A stretch of 64,000 nucleotides of DNA from Legionella clemsonensis (lineage in GTDB: Bacteria > Pseudomonadota > Gammaproteobacteria > Legionellales > Legionellaceae): contig NZ_CP016397.1 in NCBI RefSeq assembly GCF_002240035.1, positions 1,700,501 through 1,764,500 of the forward strand. The letters are read 5' to 3'. Position 1 is the first letter of the stretch; each line of letters starts with the position of its first letter. A program made the position numbers and the translations under genes. Shown here piece by piece: positions 46,080 to 57,476 of this stretch. Below the pieces are notes generated by a model. It saw nothing but the letters and a program-made list of their open reading frames with translations. It did no database searches and was not told the origin of the DNA.

Positions 46080-46844
46080 TTATTCATCTGCTGCTTTTTC
46101 TACTTCTTTATTATTTGTAGGCACTTCAACGAATTCAGCATCCGATGCTACGCCCCCTACAGTATTACCTTGCTTGGCATCAAGAATCGCATCCGCAATA
46201 CAGCGCACATAAATTTCTATAGCACGCATAGAATCATCATTGCCTGGAATCACATAATCTACGTTATCAGGACTATTGTTTGTATCAACAATACCAATAA
46301 CAGGGATTTTCAAGCGGCGAGCTTCCTCGACTGCGATATGCTCAAATCCAACATCGACCACAAAAAGAGCATCAGGCAAACCGCCCATATCTTCAATACC
46401 GCCCAATCCTCGCTCCAGTTTTTCCAATTCGCGGGTGAGCATTAATGCTTCTTTCTTAATCATCATCTCAAATGCGCCTTTTTCACGCATTTCTTTTAAT
46501 TCTTTGAGACGAAAAATAGATTGACGTACTGTTTTCCAGTTAGTCAACATACCGCCTAACCAACGATGATCAACATAAGGCATACCACAGCGCCTAGCAT
46601 GCTCACGAATACTCTCCTGTGCTGCTCGCTTGGTACCTACGAAAAGAATTTTTGCTTTATTTGATGCTAAACGACCGACATAGTTAACTACATCATTTAG
46701 CATTGGTAGCGTTTTTTCCAGATTGATAATGTGAATTTTATTTCTGGAACCAAAAATATAAGGGGCCATTTTTGGATTCCAAAAACGGGTTCTATGGCCA
46801 AAATGAGCCCCCGCTTCTAGCAGTTCACGCATACTAACGTTCAT
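46080..46844 (-). CDS. rpsB: 30S ribosomal protein S2
   Basis: The true start is ATG 46844 ([26 protein letters not shown]), preceded by CTGGAG; the open frame continues 53 codons upstream into a structured leader that is not expected to be translated. The 254-residue product has [33 protein letters not shown] and [19 protein letters not shown], all S2 signatures. The acidic C-terminal tail ([10 protein letters not shown]) is slightly longer than in E. coli. First gene of rpsB-tsf-pyrH-frr. Confidence 0.97.
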   Translation of the reverse strand: MNVSMRELLEAGAHFGHRTRFWNPKMAPYIFGSRNKIHIINLEKTLPMLNDVVNYVGRLASNKAKILFVGTKRAAQESIREHARRCGMPYVDHRWLGGMLTNWKTVRQSIFRLKELKEMREKGAFEMMIKKEALMLTRELEKLERGLGGIEDMGGLPDALFVVDVGFEHIAVEEARRLKIPVIGIVDTNNSPDNVDYVIPGNDDSMRAIEIYVRCIADAILDAKQGNTVGGVASDAEFVEVPTNNKEVEKAADE

Positions 46845-46861
46845 ATATTTCTCCAGGGTTA

Positions 46862-46940
46862 AGCCTCCACACTTCCCATGCGGTACCCTATCGGGACCCC
46901 ACCGCATGTGACGAAGCGTGTGTGTCGTTAAAAGCGCCGT
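46862..46940 (-). promoter_or_regulatory. Structured rpsB leader (S2 autoregulation candidate)
   Basis: On the minus strand the leader just before rpsB contains CATGCGGT (46908-46901) pairing with ACCGCATG (46884-46877), with internal GGGTCCC/GGG elements in the loop. In E. coli the rpsB leader (t44 RNA) is the site where S2 represses its own operon. A similar role is inferred from position and fold. Confidence 0.6.
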
Positions 46941-47094
46941 ATTTATACCATAACCCAGCACAATCATCAACTTCATTGACTTTAATTCATTTTTTTTTAT
47001 CATTATTATTCTGATTTTGAGGAAAAAATAAAAATCAGTGTCTATAATCGTTGCTGAGGAGTTTTTAATAATAACTTTAACTAAGGATAGTAAA

Positions 47095-47586
47095 ATGAAA
47101 AAAATATCGCTAGTTGCATTGGTTTTATCTTTTGCTTTAGGACAATCAGCATTTGCTGCTCCTGCAAATGATACGTCTACTTCAAATCAAACCACATCCA
47201 CTACTTCTTCCATGTCTTCAGACAATGGCTCATGTCCCTGTCCTGGTAAGCGCATGCAAGAAATGATGGATTCTTTGAATTTAGACGCTTCACAGCAGGC
47301 AAAAATCAAAGCGATTAAGGATCAACTGAAGCAAAGCCAACAATCAAATTGGGAACAAATGAAATCCATTCGCTCTCAAATTCATGATTTGATTGCAGCA
47401 GATACTTTGGATAATTCCAAGTTAAATAGCTTGATTAGCCAAAAGAAAGAACTGCTAGGCGAAATGATGAAAGCGAAAATTTCTGCTAAGCAACAAATTT
47501 ATAGTGTTCTTAATGCAGATCAAAAGTCACAATTCAAACAACTGATGAAGCAATGGGAAGAAAAGCGCATGAATCATAAATGCTAA
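47095..47586 (+). CDS. Spy/CpxP-like periplasmic protein
   Basis: From ATG 47095 (AAGGATAG upstream; the open frame begins 19 codons earlier) the protein has 163 residues. The signal peptide [20 protein letters not shown] is followed by a Ser/Thr-rich linker, [28 protein letters not shown], and a long helical part rich in Gln, Lys and Met, like the Spy/CpxP antiparallel helices; the LTxxQ repeats are only partly kept (LDASQQ, LNADQK). Spy-type proteins are periplasmic chaperones induced by envelope stress. It interrupts the usual rpsB/map neighbourhood. Confidence 0.72.
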   Translation: MKKISLVALVLSFALGQSAFAAPANDTSTSNQTTSTTSSMSSDNGSCPCPGKRMQEMMDSLNLDASQQAKIKAIKDQLKQSQQSNWEQMKSIRSQIHDLIAADTLDNSKLNSLISQKKELLGEMMKAKISAKQQIYSVLNADQKSQFKQLMKQWEEKRMNHKC

Positions 47587-47606
47587 TACTCTTCTTATAA
47601 GCCAAT

Positions 47607-47639
47607 AGCCCTGGGCGAAACAACTGGATACCCCGGGCT
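47607..47639 (+). terminator. Hairpin after the Spy-like gene
   Basis: AGCCCTGGG (47607-47615) pairs with CCCCGGGCT (47631-47639) with one mismatch, 20 bases after the stop codon. No strong T-run follows. Confidence 0.5.
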
Positions 47640-47794
47640 ACGGCTTTATCTTCCTCCAGCCAAGTGCTGCCAAATCTAAAGACCATTACCTACCCTTCAT
47701 CATTTAAATTTTCTTTTATAATTAATAGAATCCCGTCATAATGTTCGACGAAAAGAAAGCTTATGCTACTATTTATATTTTGCGGATTAAAACA

Positions 47795-48559
47795 ATGGCA
47801 GTAACAATAAAAACTCCTGAAGAAATAGAAAAGATGCGTGTTGCTGGCAAACTTGCTGCTGAGGTTCTGGAGATGATAGGTCCCTATGTTAAAGAGGGTA
47901 TAACCACTGATGAACTCAATACAATTTGCCACAATTACATTGTTAATGAACAACATGCCATCCCTGCTCCTTTAAATTACAATGGCTTCCCCAAATCTAT
48001 TTGTACATCAATTAATCATGTTGTTTGTCATGGCATTCCTGGTAAAAGAATTTTAAAAGATGGGGACATTATTAATATTGACGTCACTGTTATTAAAGAG
48101 GGTTATCACGGAGATACCAGCAAAATGTTTTTTGTCGGTAGCCCTTCTGTTAAAGCAAAACATGTAGTAAATATTGCCCATGAATGTCTATTCATTGGCA
48201 TTAATATGGTAAAACCAGGGGTACGTTTGGGGGATATAGGTTATGCCATACAGCAACATGCTGAAAAAAACCGCTGCTCGGTAGTGCGAGACTATTGTGG
48301 CCACGGTATTGGTCGTATTTTCCATGAAGATCCTCAGGTGTTGCATTATGGAATTCCCGGTACTGGTGAAGTACTAAAACCTGGTATGACGTTTACCATT
48401 GAACCCATGATTAATATTGGCAAACACCATACCCGCTTGCTACCTGATAATTGGACTGTTGTTACTAAGGATCACAGTCTTTCAGCACAATGGGAACATA
48501 CGCTGTTGGTCACTGAGGACGGGGTTGAAATTTTAACCTTACGCAATGAAGAACGCTAA
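47795..48559 (+). CDS. map: Methionine aminopeptidase type I
   Basis: From ATG 47795 (VTIKTPEEIEKMRVAGKLAAEVL) the product has 254 residues; the open frame begins 18 codons earlier without support. Metal ligands lie in NIDVTVIKEGYHGDTSKMF, GHGIGRIFHEDPQVLHYG, FTIEPMI and QWEHTLLVTEDG. It removes the initiator Met of nascent proteins. Its last 14 bases overlap the glnD start, the usual map-glnD arrangement. Confidence 0.96.
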   Translation: MAVTIKTPEEIEKMRVAGKLAAEVLEMIGPYVKEGITTDELNTICHNYIVNEQHAIPAPLNYNGFPKSICTSINHVVCHGIPGKRILKDGDIINIDVTVIKEGYHGDTSKMFFVGSPSVKAKHVVNIAHECLFIGINMVKPGVRLGDIGYAIQQHAEKNRCSVVRDYCGHGIGRIFHEDPQVLHYGIPGTGEVLKPGMTFTIEPMINIGKHHTRLLPDNWTVVTKDHSLSAQWEHTLLVTEDGVEILTLRNEER

Positions 48560-51128
48560 TCTTGCTCTAAAACAAGCAATTAAACAGTTCAAGGAAGAGC
48601 TGTGTAAAGAATTTTACCCCAAAAAAAATATTACCTCCCTTACCAATAAATTAGTTACGTTCATAGACAAGATATTACTGAGACTATTTCATCAACACCA
48701 ACTGGATAAAGACAATAAATTTTGTCTTCTGGCTTTGGGTGGCTATGGACGACGGGAACTCCAATTATATTCAGATATCGATCTACTGCTGTTACACTCC
48801 GAAGAAATTTCAAAAATACACTCTCAGCGAGCACAGGCCTTTATACAATCTTGCTGGGATGTGGGGTTAGAGGTAAGTCACCAGATTACCACCGTTGAGG
48901 CCTGTGCGGATTTAGCCAGTAAAAATTTAAGTGTTATTTCTAGTATTCTGGATCTCCATTTAATTGAGGGTCACAGTAGTTTAATGGAAGAACTCCTCTA
49001 CAAAACACACCCTCTCCACATGTGGCCTAGTAATCACTATTTCTTTGCTAAAAAACAAGAGCAGACTCAACGTTATGCTAAATATGGTGATACAGCTTAC
49101 AATCTTGAACCTAATGTTAAGAACGGTCCGGGTGGCTTAAGAGATATTCATATTCTTCTAAACATTTGCAAACGCCATTTTGGTATTCATCAATTTGCTG
49201 ACGTTATTCATAGTGGTTTTATCACTGAAAAAGAATATGAGGAACTTCAATTTTGCCAACATTTCCTTTGGAAAGTTCGTTTTGCGTTACATATGGTTGC
49301 GGGGAAACAGGAAGAGCGTTTATTATTTGACCACCAAATCAAATTAGCCAGTTTATTCGGTTTTACCGATAAATCACACAGTCTGGCTATCGAACAATTC
49401 ATGAAAACCTATTTTAAAATTATCAAGCGCATTCGTGCACTTAATGAAATGTTATTACAATGGTTTGCAGAGGCTATCGTTTATCACGAAAAACAACAGA
49501 TAACACCGTTGGACAGTAATTTCCAGCTCGCCAATAATTATATTGAAGTAAAACACCCCTCAGTGTTCAGACAAAGACCGCTGGCATTGTTGGAATTATT
49601 TTTATGGATAGCTAAACGTCCACATATAGTTGGTGTTCGAGCAAGTACTATTCGTCTAATTCGGGAGAGTCTGTATTTATTTACTCACAAAATTCGTAAA
49701 TCACAAGCAGCGACAGCATGCTTTCTTGCTATTTTTAAAACAGCTGAAGATCCCTTTGAGACACTTCAGCATATGAATCGATATGGAATCCTCAGTTACT
49801 ATCTGGATAGCTTTGCTGCAGTCACTGGACAAATGCAGTATGATTTATTTCATGTTTATACGGTGGATCAACATACTCTTTTTGTTATTCGTAATCTTGC
49901 CCGATTTTTAAAAGCAGAATATGCTGACCAATTTCCATTGGCAGCAGAATTAATGCCCATGATTAAACAACGCGAGATTTTGTATCTTGCAGCCCTTTTC
50001 CATGATATTGCCAAAGGTCGCGGTGGTGATCATTCAGAGCTTGGCGCTGAAGAAGCTCGCCATTTCGCTTGCCGTCATGGATTAAGTGAGGCCGAGCGTG
50101 AATTACTGGTTTGGTTGGTCCGCAATCACTTATTAATGTCACAAACAGCACAACGTCAAGATATTTATGATCCTAAAACCATTCAAACTTTTTGTAGCCA
50201 GCTTCCTCAGGCAGCCTATTTGGATTATCTGTATTTACTCACAGTGGCTGATATTTGCGCTACCAATCAAAAACTTTGGAATACCTGGAGAGACTCCTTG
50301 TTAAAAGAGCTTTATCGAGCAGCTCGTTTTGCTATGCAGGAAAAAAATCTACTGGATGAAGCCGCAGTTATTCGGTCTCGAAAAGATAAAGCCATGAAGT
50401 TTTTATTAAAAAGCGGTTTTAGTCAAGGAACAGTCGAAGCCTTGTGGTCTCATTTTAAAGATAAATATTTCCTGCATGAACCAGCCCATGTTATTGCCAG
50501 GCACACTAAAGCCATTATTAACAGCAAAGAGTATCCTTTGGTGCTCATTATGCCTCATCACAGCCAGGGCGGCACTGAAGTTTTTATTTACATGCCTCAT
50601 CGTGATGAGCGCTTTACGATTACCACTACCGTGTTAAGTAATTATTATGCAACCATTCAGGAGGCTACTATTTTAACTTGTGACAATGGTTATGATTTAG
50701 ATACCTATATTATTTTAAACGAGCAACATCAGGCTTTTTTTGATAAAGAGCGAATTATCATCATTCAAAATGCGCTAAAAGAGCAACTTACCAATAATGA
50801 AAAATTACCAACAACAACCAGACGCCGAATTACACGTACTCAGGCCCACTTTAATTTAAAACCGCAAATAAGTTTTAGTGAGGACAGTCAACTTCACCAA
50901 ACCAGCCTGTTTCTAATCACTACTGATAGACCTGGGCTACTTGCTACTATAAGCCGTGTATTTTTAAAAATGGGGATTAGTTTACATAATGCAAAAATTG
51001 CCACCTTTGGTGAGCGTGTAGAGGATATGTTTTTTATTACGACAAAAAGGGGAAATCCTTTAAGTAAGGAAGAAAAAGAGCAGCTAAAGCATGCGTTAAC
51101 ACGAGAATTGTTTACTGAAAACTTCTGA
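48546..51128 (+). CDS. glnD: Bifunctional uridylyltransferase/uridylyl-removing enzyme GlnD
   Basis: The 860-residue protein has all GlnD parts in order: nucleotidyltransferase (LLALGGYGRRELQLYSDIDLLLL, about 60-82), GlnB uridylyltransferase region with NVKNGPGGLRDIH, the HD hydrolase (AALFHDIAKGRGGDHSELGAEEA, about 483-505) and two C-terminal ACT domains (about 680-760 and 785-860, TTDRPGLLATISRVFLKMGISL). It adds or removes UMP on PII proteins according to glutamine level. The start overlaps map by 14 bases. It is followed by 263 bases without a gene. Confidence 0.95.
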   Translation: MKNANLALKQAIKQFKEELCKEFYPKKNITSLTNKLVTFIDKILLRLFHQHQLDKDNKFCLLALGGYGRRELQLYSDIDLLLLHSEEISKIHSQRAQAFIQSCWDVGLEVSHQITTVEACADLASKNLSVISSILDLHLIEGHSSLMEELLYKTHPLHMWPSNHYFFAKKQEQTQRYAKYGDTAYNLEPNVKNGPGGLRDIHILLNICKRHFGIHQFADVIHSGFITEKEYEELQFCQHFLWKVRFALHMVAGKQEERLLFDHQIKLASLFGFTDKSHSLAIEQFMKTYFKIIKRIRALNEMLLQWFAEAIVYHEKQQITPLDSNFQLANNYIEVKHPSVFRQRPLALLELFLWIAKRPHIVGVRASTIRLIRESLYLFTHKIRKSQAATACFLAIFKTAEDPFETLQHMNRYGILSYYLDSFAAVTGQMQYDLFHVYTVDQHTLFVIRNLARFLKAEYADQFPLAAELMPMIKQREILYLAALFHDIAKGRGGDHSELGAEEARHFACRHGLSEAERELLVWLVRNHLLMSQTAQRQDIYDPKTIQTFCSQLPQAAYLDYLYLLTVADICATNQKLWNTWRDSLLKELYRAARFAMQEKNLLDEAAVIRSRKDKAMKFLLKSGFSQGTVEALWSHFKDKYFLHEPAHVIARHTKAIINSKEYPLVLIMPHHSQGGTEVFIYMPHRDERFTITTTVLSNYYATIQEATILTCDNGYDLDTYIILNEQHQAFFDKERIIIIQNALKEQLTNNEKLPTTTRRRITRTQAHFNLKPQISFSEDSQLHQTSLFLITTDRPGLLATISRVFLKMGISLHNAKIATFGERVEDMFFITTKRGNPLSKEEKEQLKHALTRELFTENF

Positions 51129-51391
51129 GAATCGTTATTTACAGCACAGCGGCGTTCACTTTTGTAACCCATTATACTTAGGTCTTATTACGGCATTTAA
51201 AAATTGGATTTCTTGCGCTGTATCCCTAGGTTGTTTCATCGCTACGCTTATCGCAATGACGTCTATTGGGACTTGACCTCCGTTTTTAACGATCCATCAA
51301 TTCTGACTCAAGCACAACGTGTAAATTTTCGTCATCCTCTGGCCTTGATAATGTAAGAAAAAGGGCTATGAGTGACAACCTCTACCCTACA

Positions 51392-51850
51392 TTAACCTCT
51401 TTTTGCTTTAAAAAAATCAGTCAACAAAAGAGCACACTCTTGCTGCATAATTCCTTCGTCAATAATAACTCGATGATTTAAGGGATAGCCTTGTAATAGG
51501 TTGTAAACAGAACCTGCAGCACCTGCCTTAAAATCGCGCGTGGCAAAAACTACTCGTTTTACACGAGCGTGTACAAGCGCACCTGCACACATTGCACAGG
51601 GCTCAAGCGTGACGTAAAGGGTGGTATTTAGCAAACGATAATTTTGCAGTTGTCTAGCTGCTTCACGCAGCGCAATAAGTTCGGCATGAGCGCAGGGATC
51701 ATGCTTTTGCAATACTTGATTCCACCCTCTTCCCAGGAGTTGGTTATTCTCAGCAACCAAAACAGCCCCAACAGGAATTTCTCCCTGATCTTTAGCCTTT
51801 AAAGCCAGATTGTAAGCTTCGGTCATCCAAAAAAAATCTTTTATTCCCAT
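51392..51850 (-). CDS. tadA: tRNA-specific adenosine-34 deaminase
   Basis: The 152-residue protein has the zinc deaminase motifs [14 protein letters not shown] (HAE) and [34 protein letters not shown] (PCxxC). It makes inosine at the wobble position of tRNA-Arg. The start overlaps the end of guaA by 10 bases, so it appears to be the third gene of guaB-guaA-tadA. Confidence 0.94.
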   Translation of the reverse strand: MGIKDFFWMTEAYNLALKAKDQGEIPVGAVLVAENNQLLGRGWNQVLQKHDPCAHAELIALREAARQLQNYRLLNTTLYVTLEPCAMCAGALVHARVKRVVFATRDFKAGAAGSVYNLLQGYPLNHRVIIDEGIMQQECALLLTDFFKAKRG

Positions 51851-53418
51851 TCAATTGTCGCTGGAGGTTTGCCAGAAATATCATAAGTTACGCGAGAGAC
51901 ACCAGAAACCTCATTAATGATGCGATTAGATACCTTTGCCAGAAAATCCCAAGACAATTGGGCCCAATGAGCTGTCATGAAATCAACCGTTTCTACAGCA
52001 CGAAGACAAATAACATAATCATAACGTCGACCGTCTCCCATTACCCCAACACTTTTAACGGGTAAAAAAACAGCAAATGCTTGGCTGACTTTGTGATAAA
52101 GCCCATTTTCTTTTAATTCTTCAATAAAAATAGCATCAGCTTGACGTAAAATCTCGGCATATTCTTTTTTAACTTCACCCAATATACGCACCCCTAAACC
52201 AGGACCAGGAAAAGGATGACGATAAACCATTTCATAGGGCAAACCCAATTCAAGCCCAATTTTTCGGACCTCATCTTTAAATAGCTCACGTAAGGGCTCC
52301 AGAAGCTGCAAATTTAATGTTTCAGGCAAGCCACCCACATTATGATGTGATTTAATAACCATGGAAGCGCCATTATTTTGGGTTGCTGCAGATTCGATAA
52401 CATCCGGATAAATGGTACCTTGAGCCAGCCATTGGACATTAGGCAGACGTTGAGCTTCTTCATCAAATATTTCAATAAATGTGCGGCCAATAATTTTTCG
52501 CTTTTTTTCAGGACAATCCACACCTTGTAGGGCGTCTAAAAATTTTTCCTCTGCATTAACGGCAATAATTTGTATGCCCATGTGTTCACCAAACATGGTC
52601 ATTACCTGATCTGCTTCATTAAGTCGCAATAGTCCGGTATCTACGAATACGCAAATTAATTGTTTACCAATTGCTTTATGTAAGAGAGCCGCAACTACAG
52701 AAGAATCTACGCCCCCTGAAAGTCCAAGTACAACCTGATCATCGCCCACTTGCTGACGGATAGTATGAATGGCTTCATCAATAATATTATCCGCTGTCCA
52801 ATTCGTTTCAGCTTGACAAATATCAATAACGAAACGTTGTAAAATACGCAGACCTTGTATGGTGTGGGTGACCTCGGGGTGAAACTGTAAACCGTACCAA
52901 TGCCGCGACCTATGAGCCATACCAGCAATAGGCGCATTACGTGTTTCACAGATGACTTCAAAACCGGGCGGCAACTGAGTTACCTTATCGCCATGACTCA
53001 TCCAGACATCCAATAAAGCGCTGCCATCCTGTGTAGTTCGATCTTCAATATTTTCTAGTAATTTGCTGTGACCATGTAATCGCAACTCGGCATAACCAAA
53101 TTCACGAAGAGTGGAGGATTGAACTTGTCCTCCTAATTGTACAGCCATGGTTTGCATTCCATAGCAAATGCCTAACAGCGGTATACCAGAAGTAAATAGC
53201 CATTCCGGAGCTTTGGGATTAATGTCCAGAGTTACCGTCGAAGGACCTCCTGACAAAATAATGCCACAAGGCATTAAGAGTTTGAGTACTTCTGCATCAA
53301 CATTGTAAGGATGAATTTCACAATACACCCCCATCTCTCTTACTCTTCTTGCAATTAACTGCGTGTATTGTGAACCAAAATCAAGAATAACGAGGGGCTT
53401 GCGTTTAATAGTTGTCAT
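51841..53418 (-). CDS. guaA: GMP synthase (glutamine-hydrolysing)
   Basis: The 525-residue protein has an N-terminal class I amidotransferase ([26 protein letters not shown] with the catalytic Cys, [10 protein letters not shown]) and the ATP pyrophosphatase P-loop [23 protein letters not shown], then a C-terminal dimerisation domain ending in [13 protein letters not shown]. It converts XMP to GMP. It starts two bases after guaB's stop codon. Confidence 0.97.
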   Translation of the reverse strand: MTTIKRKPLVILDFGSQYTQLIARRVREMGVYCEIHPYNVDAEVLKLLMPCGIILSGGPSTVTLDINPKAPEWLFTSGIPLLGICYGMQTMAVQLGGQVQSSTLREFGYAELRLHGHSKLLENIEDRTTQDGSALLDVWMSHGDKVTQLPPGFEVICETRNAPIAGMAHRSRHWYGLQFHPEVTHTIQGLRILQRFVIDICQAETNWTADNIIDEAIHTIRQQVGDDQVVLGLSGGVDSSVVAALLHKAIGKQLICVFVDTGLLRLNEADQVMTMFGEHMGIQIIAVNAEEKFLDALQGVDCPEKKRKIIGRTFIEIFDEEAQRLPNVQWLAQGTIYPDVIESAATQNNGASMVIKSHHNVGGLPETLNLQLLEPLRELFKDEVRKIGLELGLPYEMVYRHPFPGPGLGVRILGEVKKEYAEILRQADAIFIEELKENGLYHKVSQAFAVFLPVKSVGVMGDGRRYDYVICLRAVETVDFMTAHWAQLSWDFLAKVSNRIINEVSGVSRVTYDISGKPPATIEWE

Positions 53419-53420
53419 AA

Positions 53421-54902
<1,482 letters not shown>

Positions 54903-54918
54903 CTAAAATTAAATTAAC

Positions 54919-54940
54919 CGAACATTATACGAACATTATA
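54919..54940 (-). repeat. Tandem 11-bp repeat in the guaB promoter region
   Basis: CGAACATTATA occurs twice without a gap (54919-54929, 54930-54940). On the guaB strand each copy reads TATAATGTTCG, so there are two perfect -10-like TATAAT hexamers exactly 11 bases apart. Confidence 0.6.
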
Positions 54941-55012
54941 GGAAATAGCAAATAATTCTGGTGATCTTCCAGGGCAAATTTATACTTTATCTAAATAATA
55001 ACCAACAAGGCG

Positions 55013-55618
55013 TCATTCTGAGCAAGGCTTAGGAAATCTTCTACAGAAATGAACAAGTCTATCTGCGCGTGTTAATTGTTTTTCAATAAAACGTTTGGTA
55101 TCTATCGCATCTTTTGAGTCATCGTACAGCCAGTATAAAAGTGAGGCAACATAAATTGCAGTTAAACCAGTTTCTTCCATTGCTCGATGTAAATAACTAG
55201 CTGAGCGTTGGGCAGATTCGCGCCACCATTGAACAGTCCTGCTGACACGCAACAAGGATGAAAACTGGGTATGTAAATGACCTGGCTCAAGTTGAGCACA
55301 AATCATCTCTTTTGCTATCTGTCGATACTGTTGAATATACTCAAACCATTCTATGAGTAATAGAGCCAAGCGTTCTTTTGCAGGAAGTTGAACAATATCA
55401 GGCTGACTTCCTTTCAATAGCATTGCCCTATCGGCACGCTCAAAAAAATCATCCACCAACTCATTTTTCTCAAGGAAATGATGCTGAATATCTGCCAGAT
55501 TGACATCAAGATAATGAGCAATATCAAACAATTTTAAATTTTCCCAAGAGCTTCTTTTAGCAAGAATAAGCGCTGTATCCACTATTTTTTCAGCCGTTAA
55601 ATGCGAGGTTTGCATCAC
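55013..55618 (-). CDS. TetR-family-like transcriptional regulator
   Basis: The 201-residue protein opens with a TetR-type DNA-binding domain: TAEKIVDTALILAKRSSWENLKLFDIAHYLDVNLADIQHHFLEKNELVDDFFERAD (about 8-65), where the recognition helix reads NLADIQHHF in place of the usual GYVSxGTLYHYF. The C-terminal 130 residues form the ligand and dimer part (WLYDDSKDAIDTKRFIEKQL). The ligand is unknown. It lies 79 bases downstream of the SRGA-type hydrolase gene on the same strand, with no obvious target gene next to it. Confidence 0.75.
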   Translation of the reverse strand: MMQTSHLTAEKIVDTALILAKRSSWENLKLFDIAHYLDVNLADIQHHFLEKNELVDDFFERADRAMLLKGSQPDIVQLPAKERLALLLIEWFEYIQQYRQIAKEMICAQLEPGHLHTQFSSLLRVSRTVQWWRESAQRSASYLHRAMEETGLTAIYVASLLYWLYDDSKDAIDTKRFIEKQLTRADRLVHFCRRFPKPCSE

Positions 55619-55697
55619 CTATTCCCTTATTTTTTCCACTTTATACTATTTATTATAGATAGTTCTGGGAATAGAATTAACACTCATACGGGCTTCG

Positions 55698-57437
55698 TTA
55701 ATTTTGTAATTTAACACTGCTTTCCATGTCATAGTTCTTATCAATAACATCCTGTAAATGTTCCAGCATTTCCACTACCAAATCATACCGCTTGCTTTGC
55801 GATGTTTTCTTGGCTTCCAACCATTCACCTAAAGCATTTCTTAATGCCAAATCCCCCTCCCGAGTGGGTGGTTTTATAGTGTCATGCTGTTTAAATACCT
55901 CATCCAGTTTTATAGTTTCTTTCGTTCTGAACCAAGACGCAGCTTTGCTACCCTGTTGCCAATGCTTCAAAAAATAACCTGTTTCACTTAAATTTTGTCG
56001 ATTTAGCTCAGCTAATTCTCTCTTTGGCACATGACTATTTTGCACCAAATCATGATAAATATTATTACGCAAACTCTCTACTTGATAGTAACGTGAGGTT
56101 AAAGTATTTTCCTTCATAATTAACCACTTGTCTGCCTGAATAAATAGCTTTTTCAGGCTTTCAATATCGTCTTTTGTTGTGACCCGAATTGTTTTCACTA
56201 AATCTTTGGTCAATTGAGTAGAGAAGCGCGAGGCATGTTTCTCTTGTCTGTTCCACCACGCAATTAAAGTTTCTTTTTTTGGCTGCCATGTCATGCCTTT
56301 TCGCAGGTTTATTGCAGGATGAAGTTTATCAAGATAGCGATAAGCTTCTTCTTTTTCTAAGCCAAAAAAACTCTGTAGTTGATTAACAGGTGGAAAGAGA
56401 TTGGCCGGAAGATTTTCATAGTGAGAATAAGTCGATTTGGCTTCTTCTCGCTTTCGTTCAAAAGTCTCTTTTGAAATCACCCCTTTTTCATGGAGGTATT
56501 TAGCCACCTGCATATGCATGTGTTCTTCTCCACTTGGAGCATTAATCCTATTTTGATGATGGCTTTCACGTGGAATTAAAATAATTTGCCGCTCAGCCGT
56601 GCGTGGTAACTTGGGTAAAATTTGTGAAAAAAAACCGCGATGAATAGGACTCGTTACTTCACGTTGCGCTTCGGGTCTATATTCATGGGCAATCAATTCA
56701 AAAAAGGATCTGCTGCTTATAGTATATTTTTCTTCTTTACTTTGCGTGATTCCCAAAGATGCGAGATGGCTGCCCATTCTAGCATTTGTCTCTACGACTT
56801 CAGACTCACCGGTTGAATTTATGTAATAAACTTTATTTTTGTCACTAGCCATTAAATAGCTATTTTTATAAGGTTGCAAATCGTCAGGCATAGTTAAGCA
56901 TGTATGCAAATCAACATGTGTAACTAGCGCGCCAGTGTAAGAACCTAAAATGACAGTGACATTTCTTAAATTAGATAGATTACTACAATCAGCAATGCTG
57001 CCAGCATTCGTTCCTGCTCCTTGATAGAAATTTCCAGGAACAGGTTGATCAGCCACTATGTTGACTGGAATATTGGGAGCTAGTTGATTTAATTGTTTTG
57101 CAACTTCAAAACAAGTAACCGCACCACGACTGTATCCGCATAAAGTAATACTCTCAATTTCCTCCTTGCCATCACCTGGTTTACTACGATCTAACCGTAC
57201 TCCGATACTTTTTAGAACGTCTTCATTCACTTCAATCGTATTATTTCTTCCAAAAAGCTTTTGGGTAAAGCGTTTGGCAAATCTTTTTAAATCAGGGAAA
57301 GAAGCACTGTTGCAGACTTCAGGTTCATCACAACCTTTCACAAAAATTGTACGCACACTTTCAGATGGGTAATCATATAATTTAGGAAAATTATTTCCTG
57401 GATTACCCGTTCCGCAAAAATAAACAACAAGATGCAT
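55698..57437 (-). CDS. GYSRGA-type alpha/beta-hydrolase-like protein, candidate effector
   Basis: The ATG at 57437 is chosen because GGAG lies seven bases upstream and the conserved part starts with HLVVYFCGTGNPGNNFP; the in-frame ATG at 57476 lacks a ribosome-binding site. The protein has 579 residues. A hydrolase-like domain (about 1-280) has SITLCGYSRGAVTCFEVAKQL with Ser103 in the nucleophile elbow, IVADQPVPGNF as acid-strand region and VTHVDLHTCL. The remaining 300 residues are helical and unassigned. SRGA hydrolases include phospholipases of secretion systems, and DUF5621-type Legionella proteins look alike. It shares the N-terminal strand-GT pattern and SRGA with the 988-residue protein at 16911. 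Function and secretion are inferred. Confidence 0.62.
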   Translation of the reverse strand: MHLVVYFCGTGNPGNNFPKLYDYPSESVRTIFVKGCDEPEVCNSASFPDLKRFAKRFTQKLFGRNNTIEVNEDVLKSIGVRLDRSKPGDGKEEIESITLCGYSRGAVTCFEVAKQLNQLAPNIPVNIVADQPVPGNFYQGAGTNAGSIADCSNLSNLRNVTVILGSYTGALVTHVDLHTCLTMPDDLQPYKNSYLMASDKNKVYYINSTGESEVVETNARMGSHLASLGITQSKEEKYTISSRSFFELIAHEYRPEAQREVTSPIHRGFFSQILPKLPRTAERQIILIPRESHHQNRINAPSGEEHMHMQVAKYLHEKGVISKETFERKREEAKSTYSHYENLPANLFPPVNQLQSFFGLEKEEAYRYLDKLHPAINLRKGMTWQPKKETLIAWWNRQEKHASRFSTQLTKDLVKTIRVTTKDDIESLKKLFIQADKWLIMKENTLTSRYYQVESLRNNIYHDLVQNSHVPKRELAELNRQNLSETGYFLKHWQQGSKAASWFRTKETIKLDEVFKQHDTIKPPTREGDLALRNALGEWLEAKKTSQSKRYDLVVEMLEHLQDVIDKNYDMESSVKLQN

Positions 57438-57476
57438 ACTAAACTCCAAGGGTGGCACATTTTGAGTATAATGCAT

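Noticed and set aside
46845..47003. Extension of rpsB by 53 codons upstream
   Set aside because: The S2 match begins at ATG 46844 with CTGGAG upstream, and the extension covers a structured leader.
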